Below, in pieces: positions 52,734 through 60,550 of a stretch of 64,000 bases of DNA. The notes under the pieces were generated by a model that made no database searches, had not been told where the DNA came from, and saw only the letters and a list, made by a program, of their open reading frames with translations. Numbering within the stretch: position 1 is the first letter of the stretch; each line of letters opens with the position of its first letter. Location: contig JAFTPN010000014.1 in NCBI GenBank assembly GCA_017463245.1, positions 1 to 64,000 on the forward strand. Direction: 5' to 3'. Made by a program: the position numbers and the translations under genes. The DNA comes from Clostridia bacterium. GTDB lineage: Bacteria > Bacillota > Clostridia > Christensenellales > Aristaeellaceae.

Positions 52734-53591
52734 ATGAAGGTATTGGTTACAGGCATTGCAGGCCAGCTGGGCTACGACGTGATGAAGCGCCTCTCCGCCC
52801 TGAATATCGAGGCCAAGGGCGTGGACTATCAAGACTTTGACCTCACCGACGGCGAGGCCGTGATGGCCGCCGTGCGCAGCTATGCCCCGGACGCCATCAT
52901 CCATTGCGCGGCCTACACCGCGGTGGATCGCGCCGAGCAGGAGCCGGAGAAGTGCGCTGCCGTGAATGGCATGGGCACGCTGAACCTTGTCCGCGCCGCC
53001 CTGGCGGTGGATGCCAAGCTGCTCTATGTCTCCACCGACTATGTGCTCAGCGGCGATGGCGACCAGCCCTACGAGACCTCCGCCCCCTATGGCGCGAAGA
53101 ACGTCTACGGCCTCACCAAGGCTCAGGGCGAGGAAGCCATCCGCAGCCTCATGACCCGGTACTTCATTGTGCGCACGGCCTGGGTGTTCGGCCTGAACGG
53201 CCATAACTTCGTGAAGACCATGCTGCGCCTGGGCAGCGAGCGCTCCGAAGTGAAGGTGGTGGGCGACCAGTTCGGCAGTCCCACCTACACGCCTGACCTG
53301 GCGCGCCTGCTGTGCGACATGATCCAGACCAACAAGTTCGGCATCTACCACGCCACCAACGAGGGCTTCTGCTCCTGGGCGGAGTTTGCCGCAGAGATCA
53401 TGCGCCAGGGCGAACGCAACTGCACCGTGACGCCCATCCCCACCAGCCAGTATCCCACCCCCGCCAAGCGCCCGGCCAACTCCCGGCTGAGCAAGTCCAG
53501 CCTGGATCGCAACGCCTTTGCCCGGCTGCCCGCCTGGCAGGACGCCCTGGCACGCTACATGCAGGAGCTTGCCCAGCAGGGTATTGATTAA
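52734..53591 (+). CDS. rmlD: dTDP-4-dehydrorhamnose reductase family protein (RmlD-like)
   Basis: Extended short-chain reductase of 285 residues acting on nucleotide sugars. The NAD(P) motif is GIAGQLG (7-13), the active site STDYVLSGDG near 101 and Y125-x3-K129 (YGLTK). PYETSAPYGAKNVYGLTKAQ and VRTAWVFGLNG match RmlD. The other rml genes are not adjacent, so the exact sugar is unproven; in this genome it may serve the surface glycan hinted at by the genes at 15-18 kb. ATG 52734 has GGAGG upstream. Confidence 0.88.
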   Translation: MKVLVTGIAGQLGYDVMKRLSALNIEAKGVDYQDFDLTDGEAVMAAVRSYAPDAIIHCAAYTAVDRAEQEPEKCAAVNGMGTLNLVRAALAVDAKLLYVSTDYVLSGDGDQPYETSAPYGAKNVYGLTKAQGEEAIRSLMTRYFIVRTAWVFGLNGHNFVKTMLRLGSERSEVKVVGDQFGSPTYTPDLARLLCDMIQTNKFGIYHATNEGFCSWAEFAAEIMRQGERNCTVTPIPTSQYPTPAKRPANSRLSKSSLDRNAFARLPAWQDALARYMQELAQQGID

Positions 53592-53602
53592 TTGCAAATA
53601 TT

Positions 53603-53638
53603 TCGCCCGACTGACATGCATCAGCCGGGCGGTTTTTT
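53603..53638 (+). terminator. Terminator of the rmlD-like gene
   Basis: CGCCCGACTGA / TCAGCCGGGCG stem with one mismatch, followed by GTTTTTT; the T run overlaps the stop codon of the convergent GH43 gene. Confidence 0.8.
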
Positions 53639-55079
53639 ATGCATTCTCCTTGTGGTAAACAAAATCAGCAAACACCGCGCTGCCGCCGCTTTGCTCTGTG
53701 GCGTAGCAGAACAGGCCAGCACGCACGCCCACGAAGTGATCCAACAGGTAGCACAGCTGGTGCGCATCGCCCAGGGGCTGCCATGCGCCATCGTGATAGA
53801 AGAAGCGCACGGTGTCCGTATCAAAATCAAAGCAGGCGCGGAGCTGCACCCGGCTGCCTGCCCAGGGGATGCGGCTGCGCTCGGCCACTTCGCCATCGTT
53901 GGTGGTCACGGCAAGGGCATAGCCGTCGGCGTGGCGGGTGAGGGCGATCTGCCCGAAGCGACCCTGCAGGGCGCACAGCCCGGCGTAGTCCCCGGGCTGC
54001 ATGGACGCGCCATCCACGGTGACCTCCACCGTGCAGCGGGGGCCAAAGGTGCGCTGTGTCAGAGTGTTGACGGACTGCACCACGCTCTCCACCACCCTGT
54101 CGGTGGTGAGGCGCAGGCCGTGCCCGTCCTGGTGGATCAGCTCCTTATGGGGTTCGTGGTTCCATTGCCACGCCTCATTCAGCGGGGTGCGGAGGCTGTC
54201 GCTGCACGTAAGCGGCTTGCAGCTGGCTTCTTCGCATTCAAAGCTTTCCGGAATGCCCTGCACCACGGGGAAGTCCTTCTCCCAGCGCATGGGCACCAGC
54301 ACGGGGATGCGCCCCACCGCGCCGTGATCCTGGAAAAGCATCAGGTACCAGTCGCCCTGGGGCGTTTGCACCATGCCGCCCTGGGCGGGGCCGTCGTTTC
54401 GGCCGTGGAAAGCCTGGCAGAGGATCTCCCCGCCCCGGAACTCGCCTTCCAGCGAATCTGCCACATAGCAGCCCTGGGCGCGGAGGCTCCCCTTGGGCCA
54501 ATGGATGCCGAAGAGGTAGTATTTCCCGTTGTGCTTGTACAGGTGGCTGCCTTCCCAGCCCAGACCTTCGCAGTCGTCCCGGAGGATGATGCGATCCACC
54601 CCGCCTTCCCTGGGGGCGGAAAGGTCGCTTAGCAGCTCGGTGAGGTGGATGTCCCGGTTGCCATAGGCAATGTACACCCGGCCGTCGTCGTCAAACAGCA
54701 GGGAGGGATCGTGGTAGAAGCCCGCCATGGGGCGGCGCACCCAGGGGCCTTCGGCTTTTTCTGCGGTGAAATAGTAGGCGGAATGGGTATCGTTGCACAT
54801 GAACACCAGGTGGAACAGGCCGCCATGGTGGCGCAGGCAGCCCGCCCACATGCCCTGGCCGTAGATGCCCTTGCCATCGTCCAGGCGCTGGCCGGGGTGC
54901 TCGCCCAGCACATCGTAGGCATAGGCGCAATGCTCCCAATGCACAAGATCCCGGGAGCGCAAAATCTCGCCCCCGGGGAAAACGTGCATGGTGGTGGTGC
55001 ACATATAATAGGTATTCCCGACCCGGATGATGTCCGGGTCGGGATAATCGGCAAAAATGATGGGGTTTTCTTTACGCAT
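53637..55079 (-). CDS. Glycoside hydrolase family 43 (beta-xylosidase/arabinofuranosidase-like)
   Basis: 480 residues without a signal peptide, so cytoplasmic action on imported oligosaccharides is likely. The five-bladed propeller starts FADYPDPDIIRVGNTYYMC, where Asp14 is the candidate base; YHDPSLLFDDDGRVYIAYG (near 123-141) holds the pKa-modulating Asp and GLGWEGSHLYKHNGKYYLFG (near 171-190) the acid Glu. The C-terminal 200 residues are a beta-sandwich domain, as in GH43 xylosidases. Start 55079 follows AAGGAG; the gene overlaps the GGDEF gene by eight bases. Confidence 0.9.
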   Translation of the reverse strand: MRKENPIIFADYPDPDIIRVGNTYYMCTTTMHVFPGGEILRSRDLVHWEHCAYAYDVLGEHPGQRLDDGKGIYGQGMWAGCLRHHGGLFHLVFMCNDTHSAYYFTAEKAEGPWVRRPMAGFYHDPSLLFDDDGRVYIAYGNRDIHLTELLSDLSAPREGGVDRIILRDDCEGLGWEGSHLYKHNGKYYLFGIHWPKGSLRAQGCYVADSLEGEFRGGEILCQAFHGRNDGPAQGGMVQTPQGDWYLMLFQDHGAVGRIPVLVPMRWEKDFPVVQGIPESFECEEASCKPLTCSDSLRTPLNEAWQWNHEPHKELIHQDGHGLRLTTDRVVESVVQSVNTLTQRTFGPRCTVEVTVDGASMQPGDYAGLCALQGRFGQIALTRHADGYALAVTTNDGEVAERSRIPWAGSRVQLRACFDFDTDTVRFFYHDGAWQPLGDAHQLCYLLDHFVGVRAGLFCYATEQSGGSAVFADFVYHKENA

Positions 55080-57015
55080 GGCGGCTCCTTGTGTGGCCAA
55101 AGCTTCTGGCATGGCTTTCCAGCTCGGCATGGCGCCGACGCTTGACCTGGTACATCTGCTCGTCGCTCTCGTTCACGCAGCGATCCAGGCCGATGCCCTC
55201 GCCCAGCTGCACCACATGGGTACCCACCGAGGCGCCCACGGCAAAGCGGGCATTCTGGTTGCGCTCGGCCAGATAGGCCTCGAACCGGCCGCAGAAGGCA
55301 GCGGCGTCGTCCTCGTCGCAATCGGGCATGAAGATCAGGTACTCGTCGCCGCCGATGCGGGCGGGGATGGCATCCTCCGGCACGGAGGCGCGGATGGCGT
55401 CGGCAATGGTGCGCAGCGCCTCGTCGCCGCCCTGATGGCCAAAGGTATCGTTGATGGGCTTCAGGTTGTCCAGATCCAGCGAGGCAAAGCACACCGTGCG
55501 CTGCTCCCGGCAAAGATCCTCCCAGATGGGATCCAGCTTTTCATTCACGCCGCGGCGGTTATACAGGCCGGTGAGCGCATCGGTGATGGAGGAACGGCGG
55601 CGCTCCTCATACAGCGCCTTCAGCTTGTTCTGGTTATCCAGGTTGCGCAGGGCAATGGAAATGATCACGTTCCAGTGCAGGTAGAACATGCTGGGGATTT
55701 TGCCGTTTTCAAACTGCATCATGGTATATCCATAGGTGTTTTCTCGCTGGTGCAGCAGATGGACGTAGAAGGTCTGGGGTTCATCGGGGCGCTCGGCCAG
55801 GGAAGGCAGCAGGCAGCTCCTGTCGAAGGAGATCATGGGCATTCCGGCGTCCTTCCTGTCGCGGATGGCGGACACCAGGCGCACCTGGGGGGTGATATGC
55901 CCGGCAAAGCCGTTTTCATCATCAAACAGGCAGAGGTAAAAGTCCCGCAGGTGGGGAATATCGCCCAGCTTGCGGACAATAGTGTTATGCATCTCCTCAT
56001 AGCTGTCAGCGGTGTTCAGTTCGATGGAGAAATAGGTCTGGCTGACCTCGCGGTCGGTAATCGACTGAATCTGGCGGGTCAGGTGGCGCATTCCGTCCTT
56101 CACCGTCAGCTCCCGGGAGGTGGTGCTGCAGCCGCAGCTTTCGCGGACCCGCAGGGTGCCGGGAATTCTGAAAAGCTGAGGGGGCGCCGGTTCAACGCCC
56201 TGTTCCTGCTCCTGGATGCGGGCATGCAGCTGATAGATCGCCTCGCGAACCATGGCCTCGTAGTCCTGACCCACCGTGGTCAGGGACGGCCAGGCGCGGG
56301 CGGCGCCCTCCACATCGTCAAAGCCGGTGATCACCACATCCTCCGGCACGCGATAGCCATGAGCCTGCACCTCTTCGATCAGCGCCAGCGCCATGTGGTC
56401 GTTGGCACACACCACGGCCTCCGGCCAGTTGTCCGGATCGCCGAAGAAATGCTCGTAGGCGATGTCTGCATCTCTGATCCACATGGTGCCGTAATGAATG
56501 GCGTTGGGGGGCAGGGGAATGCCGCGCTTGGCCATTTCCTCCTGGTAGCAGCCCAGGCGGGGGCGGGCGCCGGGATGATCCTTGTGGCCGGACTGGAAGC
56601 ATACCTTGCGGAAGCCATGGTCGTCCAGCAGGTGAGTCAGCAGGGAACGGATGGCGGTTTCCTCGTCGGTATAGAAGCTGTCGGCCTTTTCCAGCGCATC
56701 GCGAACACAGACAACGGGACACTTGACCCGCTCTTCCAGCATTTCAAACAGCTCGTCCCGGAAGCCGTCCATATCGTAGGTATCGGGCGTCACCAGAATG
56801 CCGTCAAGCTTTTCCACCGGGGCAAAGGGGAAGATGCTCTTTTCCTTCTCGTCGTAGTAATTCTTGCTGCCGCGGTAGCCCACGGTGAAGAAAAAAACCA
56901 CATCGTAGCCCAGCTCCCTGGCACAGCGCTGCGTTACCGTTTGCACCGTGTGCTGAAACTGCTGACCAGCTTTGTTCATGAATACGCCCAACGTTTTGCG
57001 TCCGTCAGTAATCAT
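55072..57015 (-). CDS. LacI-type sugar-binding domain fused to a GGDEF diguanylate cyclase
   Basis: 647 residues. Residues 5-280 are a periplasmic-binding-protein fold of the LacI/GalR type (TLGVFMNKAGQQFQ, DGILVTP, VVCANDHMALALIEEVQAHG, VPEDVVITGFDDVEGA), but without DNA-binding HTH or signal peptide, so it should sense a ligand in the cytoplasm. A middle region (about 290-480) follows. The C-terminal GGDEF domain has DALTGLYNRRG, FASLDLDNLKPINDTFGHQG and active-site GGDEY. The RxxD inhibitory site is missing (PED-A at that place). It likely makes cyclic di-GMP in response to a sugar. Coupled to GH43. Confidence 0.87.
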   Translation of the reverse strand: MITDGRKTLGVFMNKAGQQFQHTVQTVTQRCARELGYDVVFFFTVGYRGSKNYYDEKEKSIFPFAPVEKLDGILVTPDTYDMDGFRDELFEMLEERVKCPVVCVRDALEKADSFYTDEETAIRSLLTHLLDDHGFRKVCFQSGHKDHPGARPRLGCYQEEMAKRGIPLPPNAIHYGTMWIRDADIAYEHFFGDPDNWPEAVVCANDHMALALIEEVQAHGYRVPEDVVITGFDDVEGAARAWPSLTTVGQDYEAMVREAIYQLHARIQEQEQGVEPAPPQLFRIPGTLRVRESCGCSTTSRELTVKDGMRHLTRQIQSITDREVSQTYFSIELNTADSYEEMHNTIVRKLGDIPHLRDFYLCLFDDENGFAGHITPQVRLVSAIRDRKDAGMPMISFDRSCLLPSLAERPDEPQTFYVHLLHQRENTYGYTMMQFENGKIPSMFYLHWNVIISIALRNLDNQNKLKALYEERRRSSITDALTGLYNRRGVNEKLDPIWEDLCREQRTVCFASLDLDNLKPINDTFGHQGGDEALRTIADAIRASVPEDAIPARIGGDEYLIFMPDCDEDDAAAFCGRFEAYLAERNQNARFAVGASVGTHVVQLGEGIGLDRCVNESDEQMYQVKRRRHAELESHARSFGHTRSRHA

Positions 57016-57182
57016 GCCACAGCCTCCCAACTGGAAAAACTTGCCTGCCCATGCACGCCAGCAGACATACTTACACAAATGTTACTTTCTTGTTTAGATA
57101 TAGTATAACATAGTTTCGGGGACAACGAAAGTCCCTATTTTTACGTTTTTTTGTGCAGATTTTGTCCAGTTTTCCTCTTTTG

Positions 57183-57211
57183 TTGACGCGCAGGCAGCTT
57201 TGTGATACAGT
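57183..57211 (+). promoter_or_regulatory. Candidate promoter of the CotH gene
   Basis: TTGACG, 17 bp, TACAGT. The -35 is good, the -10 weak. Confidence 0.45.
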
Positions 57212-57249
57212 CATGCCATAAGCCTTGAAATTGAAGGAGAACGACCGTT

Positions 57250-59199
57250 ATGCGCAAACTGCTGCTGGCTCTCATGTTCATCTGCCTGCTGCTGCCCGCC
57301 GCCGCCCTGGCGGATGGCAATGTGTACTTCAGCCACGAGAGCGGGTTTTATGATGATGTGATCGACCTGGAGATCCTCTGCGACGATCCCGAGGCGCTGA
57401 TCTACTACACCCTGGACGGCACCGAGCCCACCCTGGACAGCGTGATCTTCGACGGGGCGCTGACCCTGGAGAACCGTTCCGACGAGCCCAACGACCTGGC
57501 CTCCCTGATCGGCTTTTCCCGCAACCAGTTCAAGACCGAGGTCAATGTAACCAAGTGCCATGTGATCCGCGCCATGGCCGAATATGAGGACGGCAGCCTG
57601 AGCGAAGTGATCAGCGGCACCTTCTTTGTGGGGGTCGACCGCGAGGAGCTTTACGGCGATGTGCCGGTGATCTCCCTGATGACCGACCGGGAGGGCTTCT
57701 TCAGCTACGAAAACGGCATTTACGTCATGGGCGCTTACTTTGACGAGTGGAACAGCCAGCAGATGGGCAATTACGAGGACTGGCAGGTGCAGGGCAACTT
57801 CTCCCAGAAGGGCATGGACTGGGAGCGCCCCGTGACCGTGCAGTTCCTCACCGCCGATGGCAGCGAAGGCTTCACCCAGGACATGGGCGTGCGCATCAAG
57901 GGCGGCATATCCCGCTCCTTTGCCCAGAAGAGCCTGCGCCTCATCGCCCGCGCCGATTATGGCGAGAAGAACCTGACCTATCCCGTGTTTGAAAACAATC
58001 TCCGCGCCGATGGCACCGGCCTGGTGGAGAAGTACAAGTCCATCACCCTGCGCAACGGCGGCAACGACACCGAGACCACCCGCCTGCGCGATCCCCTGTT
58101 CCAGTCCCTGGCGGAGGGCATGGGCTTTATGGTGCAGGCCACCCGCCCCTGCGTGGTGTTCCTCAACGGTGAATACTGGGGCATGTACACCATCACCGAG
58201 GAGCATAGCGACAACGCCGTGCAGAACAACTATGGCGTGAACGACAACAATGTGATCATCATCAAAAATGGCCGCGTGGAGGATGGCGAGGAAAGCGACA
58301 TCGAGCTGTATGAGCAGATGTTCGACTTCATTGCGGAAAACGACATGACCGACCCCGCCAACTACGAAAAGGCCAGCGCCCTGCTGGATCTCCCCGGTTT
58401 TGCCCAGTATTGCGCCTTCCACCTGTACATCGCCAACGAGGACGGCATTTTTGAAAACAACAACTGGATGATCTGGCGCGCCCGGGATGTGAGCGACGAA
58501 CCCTACTGCGACGGCCAGTGGCGTTTCCTGCTCTTTGATACCGAGCATTCTGCCGACATCTGGGGCGACGGCCGCAGCTTTGTGAACGACAACATCACCC
58601 CCGTCATCACCAATGACGGCTCCGAGCACGAGGATCGCCACCCCCAGAAGATCTTCTACTCCCTCTACCAGAACGAGGACTTCCGCCGGGAGTTCATCAC
58701 CGCCCTGAGCGACGTGCGCAATGTGTATTTCCACACCGACCGCGTGGAAGAGACCCTGGAAGAGATGAAGCCCATTTACACCAAGCTGATGCGGGACACC
58801 TACCTGCGCTTTGGCCCGGAATGGATCGCCAAGTGGAACCTGGAGAACTACCAGAAGGACAAGCTGGAGCAGCTGGCCACCTACCTGCGCGGCCGCTACG
58901 ATCGCTTCCCCTGGGTGCTGAAGAAGGCCATTGGCTACGAGTACCCCGTGGAGGCCACCATCACCATCAACGATCCCAGCCTGGGTCAGGTGCAGGTGAA
59001 CCGCACCCTGCTCCCCGCTGCGGAAAGCTACACCGGCATCTACTTCACCGAGTACGACCTGGCGCTGACCGCCATCCCCGCCGAAGGCCACACCTTCAAG
59101 GGCTGGACGGTCACCGACGCCACCCTCAGCGACGAAAGCGCCGCTTCCACCTCCGTCTCCTTCCAGAAGAATTTCACCGTGCAGGCCGTGTTTGAATAA
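57250..59199 (+). CDS. CotH kinase family protein, secreted
   Basis: 649 residues. Signal peptide 1-21 (LLLALMFICLLLPAAALA) precedes a chitobiase C-terminal-like domain (IYYTLDGTEPTLDS near 54-67). The CotH domain spans about 135-560, with VRIKGGISRSFAQKSLRL, YKSITLRNGGNDTETTRLRD and the motif GEYWGMYTITEEH. A final domain (GHTFKGWTVTD, about 612-649) resembles Listeria-Bacteroides (InlB B) repeats. CotH itself is a spore-coat kinase in Bacillus, while secreted CotH-like proteins also occur in cellulosomes and adhesins. The domain mix suggests a surface or extracellular role rather than spore coat. Confidence 0.87.
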   Translation: MRKLLLALMFICLLLPAAALADGNVYFSHESGFYDDVIDLEILCDDPEALIYYTLDGTEPTLDSVIFDGALTLENRSDEPNDLASLIGFSRNQFKTEVNVTKCHVIRAMAEYEDGSLSEVISGTFFVGVDREELYGDVPVISLMTDREGFFSYENGIYVMGAYFDEWNSQQMGNYEDWQVQGNFSQKGMDWERPVTVQFLTADGSEGFTQDMGVRIKGGISRSFAQKSLRLIARADYGEKNLTYPVFENNLRADGTGLVEKYKSITLRNGGNDTETTRLRDPLFQSLAEGMGFMVQATRPCVVFLNGEYWGMYTITEEHSDNAVQNNYGVNDNNVIIIKNGRVEDGEESDIELYEQMFDFIAENDMTDPANYEKASALLDLPGFAQYCAFHLYIANEDGIFENNNWMIWRARDVSDEPYCDGQWRFLLFDTEHSADIWGDGRSFVNDNITPVITNDGSEHEDRHPQKIFYSLYQNEDFRREFITALSDVRNVYFHTDRVEETLEEMKPIYTKLMRDTYLRFGPEWIAKWNLENYQKDKLEQLATYLRGRYDRFPWVLKKAIGYEYPVEATITINDPSLGQVQVNRTLLPAAESYTGIYFTEYDLALTAIPAEGHTFKGWTVTDATLSDESAASTSVSFQKNFTVQAVFE

Positions 59200-59217
59200 G
59201 CCTGCCCAGGAGCAGCC

Positions 59218-59763
59218 ATGCAGAACATCCGCACACCCCGCCTCACTCTGCGCCCCCTGTCCCCCACGGACGAGGGCGCACTTCTCGCCCTGCTGCGCCA
59301 TCCCGCCGTGGGCGAAACCTACATGGTGCCGGACCTGACGGACGACCAAACCGCCCAGCGCCTCTTCCAGCGGATCATGACCCTCTCCCATGACGAAGCC
59401 CACTTCGTCCGCGCCATTGACCTGCAAGGGGAGCTCATCGGCCTGATCAACGACACGGAGATCACCGGCAGCACCCTGGAGCTGGGTTGGGCGATCCACC
59501 CCGACCACCAGAACCACGGCTACTGCACCGAGGCTGTCACCGCCGCCCTGCAAGCCCTGCTTGCCCAAGGCTACACAGAAATCACCGCCGGTGCCTTCCC
59601 CAGCAACCAGGCCAGCCTCCGCGTGATGCAAAAATGCGGCATGACGCTCCTCCCCAAGCGCGAGGACGTGGCCTACCGCGGCCAAATCCATCATTGCATC
59701 TTCTACGGAATCCACGCCCCGTGCCACACACTCAATTCCGAATTCCGAATTCCGAATTCATAA
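59218..59763 (+). CDS. RimJ/RimL-type GNAT acetyltransferase
   Basis: 181 residues. MQNIRTPRLTLRPLSPTDEG is the typical RimJ/RimL opening, followed by GWAIHPDHQNHGYCTEAVTA (acetyl-CoA loop near 86-105) and FPSNQASLRVMQKCGM. The acceptor, a protein N-terminus or small amine, is unknown. The last ten residues (LNSEFRIPNS) are encoded by the GAATTCC repeat, so the natural stop was probably replaced by repeat sequence. CAGGAG lies upstream of the ATG. Confidence 0.87.
   Translation: MQNIRTPRLTLRPLSPTDEGALLALLRHPAVGETYMVPDLTDDQTAQRLFQRIMTLSHDEAHFVRAIDLQGELIGLINDTEITGSTLELGWAIHPDHQNHGYCTEAVTAALQALLAQGYTEITAGAFPSNQASLRVMQKCGMTLLPKREDVAYRGQIHHCIFYGIHAPCHTLNSEFRIPNS
59730..59763. repeat. GAATTCC repeat overlapping the GNAT 3' end (family A, copy 4)
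   Basis: Four AATTCCG-type units in the inverse orientation to copy 1 at 3.48 kb, followed by AATTCATAATTCCCCC. It encodes the C-terminus of the GNAT protein. Confidence 0.85.
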
Positions 59764-59815
59764 TTCCCCCTTCCCCCTCATACCCTACTACAAAAAAGGT
59801 CGAGGGGGAATTTAT

Positions 59816-60226
59816 TTGGCACAGGTTCGTATCCGCCGCCATCGCAGCGGCGCAAAGCAAAACCAATGGATCAGCCTGCTCAAGGGGCTGGGCGCTGCGG
59901 TGCTGGTCACCCTGGCAGGAGTGGTGCTGTTTGCCCTGGTCATGCAATGGATCAGGCCCACCGAGGGAGCGGTGCGCATCTTCAACCAGGTGCTGAAGCT
60001 GCTGTCCATCGCCGTGGGCGTGTGGGTGGCTGTTGGCCGGGGCGGCCAGGGGGGACTATTGCGGGGTGCGGCCATCGGCCTGGGGTATATGGCCATCGGC
60101 GTGGCGCTGTATGCGCTGCTCTCCGGCCAGCAGGCGCCCCTGACCTCCTACCTGGCCGACCTGGGCATGGGCATTGCTGGCGGCGGCATCGTGGGGATGA
60201 TTCTGTCGAATATTTCTGCGAAATGA
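59816..60226 (+). CDS. TIGR04086-type membrane protein
   Basis: 136 residues with four hydrophobic helices (AAVLVTLAGVVLFALVMQWI, VLKLLSIAVGVWVAVGRGG, LRGAAIGLGYMAIGVALYALL and GMGIAGGGIVGMILS) and a basic start (RIRRHRSGAKQ). Proteins of this family (YrzE/TIGR04086) commonly sit just before the SCIFF genes in Clostridia, as here. The role is unknown; helping SCIFF export or handling is speculation. TTG 59816 is the likely start, after a GAGGGGG site. Confidence 0.8.
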   Translation: MAQVRIRRHRSGAKQNQWISLLKGLGAAVLVTLAGVVLFALVMQWIRPTEGAVRIFNQVLKLLSIAVGVWVAVGRGGQGGLLRGAAIGLGYMAIGVALYALLSGQQAPLTSYLADLGMGIAGGGIVGMILSNISAK

Positions 60227-60255
60227 TTGCAAGATGCGAAAAGATGGTGTATAAT
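60227..60255 (+). promoter_or_regulatory. Promoter of scfA
   Basis: TTGCAA, 17 bp, TATAAT, same boxes as the S10 operon promoter. The -35 begins one base after the stop codon of the membrane protein gene. Confidence 0.85.
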
Positions 60256-60290
60256 AGTTGCATTCCATAAGTAAACGGAGGAGATTTCCC

Positions 60291-60485
60291 ATGAAGCATA
60301 TCGAAACCATCCAGTCCCCCTGCCTGAAGCAGTCCCTGGTGCACGGCGGCTGCGGCGAGTGCCAGGCTTCCTGCCAGAGCGCCTGCAAGACCAGCTGCAC
60401 CGTGGCTAACCAGTCCTGCGCCAACAAGGAGAACAACGCTGTTCTGGCTGGCAACGAAGGCAAGATCCGCCGCGAATCTAAGTAA
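60291..60485 (+). CDS. scfA: SCIFF ranthipeptide precursor, extended form
   Basis: 64-residue precursor of the six-cysteine-in-forty-five family, nearly universal in Clostridia. The core GGCGECQASCQSACKTSC (19-36) and VANQSC (38-43) place the six standard Cys at 21, 24, 28, 32, 36 and 43. Two deviations: an extra Cys11 in the leader (SPCLKQS) and a charged tail of about 20 residues after Cys43 (KENNAVLAGNEGKIRRESK), where family members normally stop. ScfB forms a thioether between a core Cys and an acceptor residue. Biological role of SCIFF is still unknown. Strong promoter and GGAGGAG site. Confidence 0.93.
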   Translation: MKHIETIQSPCLKQSLVHGGCGECQASCQSACKTSCTVANQSCANKENNAVLAGNEGKIRRESK

Positions 60486-60501
60486 TCAGGTTTATTCTTG
60501 A

Positions 60502-60531
60502 AAGGGCCGGAGGATATCTCCGCCCTTTTTC
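60502..60531 (+). terminator. Attenuator between scfA and scfB
   Basis: AAGGGcCGGAG-gatat-CTCCGCCCTT stem with one bulged C, followed by TTTCT. It probably keeps precursor transcripts more abundant than maturase transcripts. Confidence 0.75.
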
Positions 60532-60550
60532 TATGTAGGAGGCAACCACT

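Noticed and set aside
57211..59727. Long minus-strand frame opposite the CotH and GNAT genes
   Set aside because: Composition is that of an antisense shadow; both plus-strand genes have clear families, signal peptide and ribosome binding sites.
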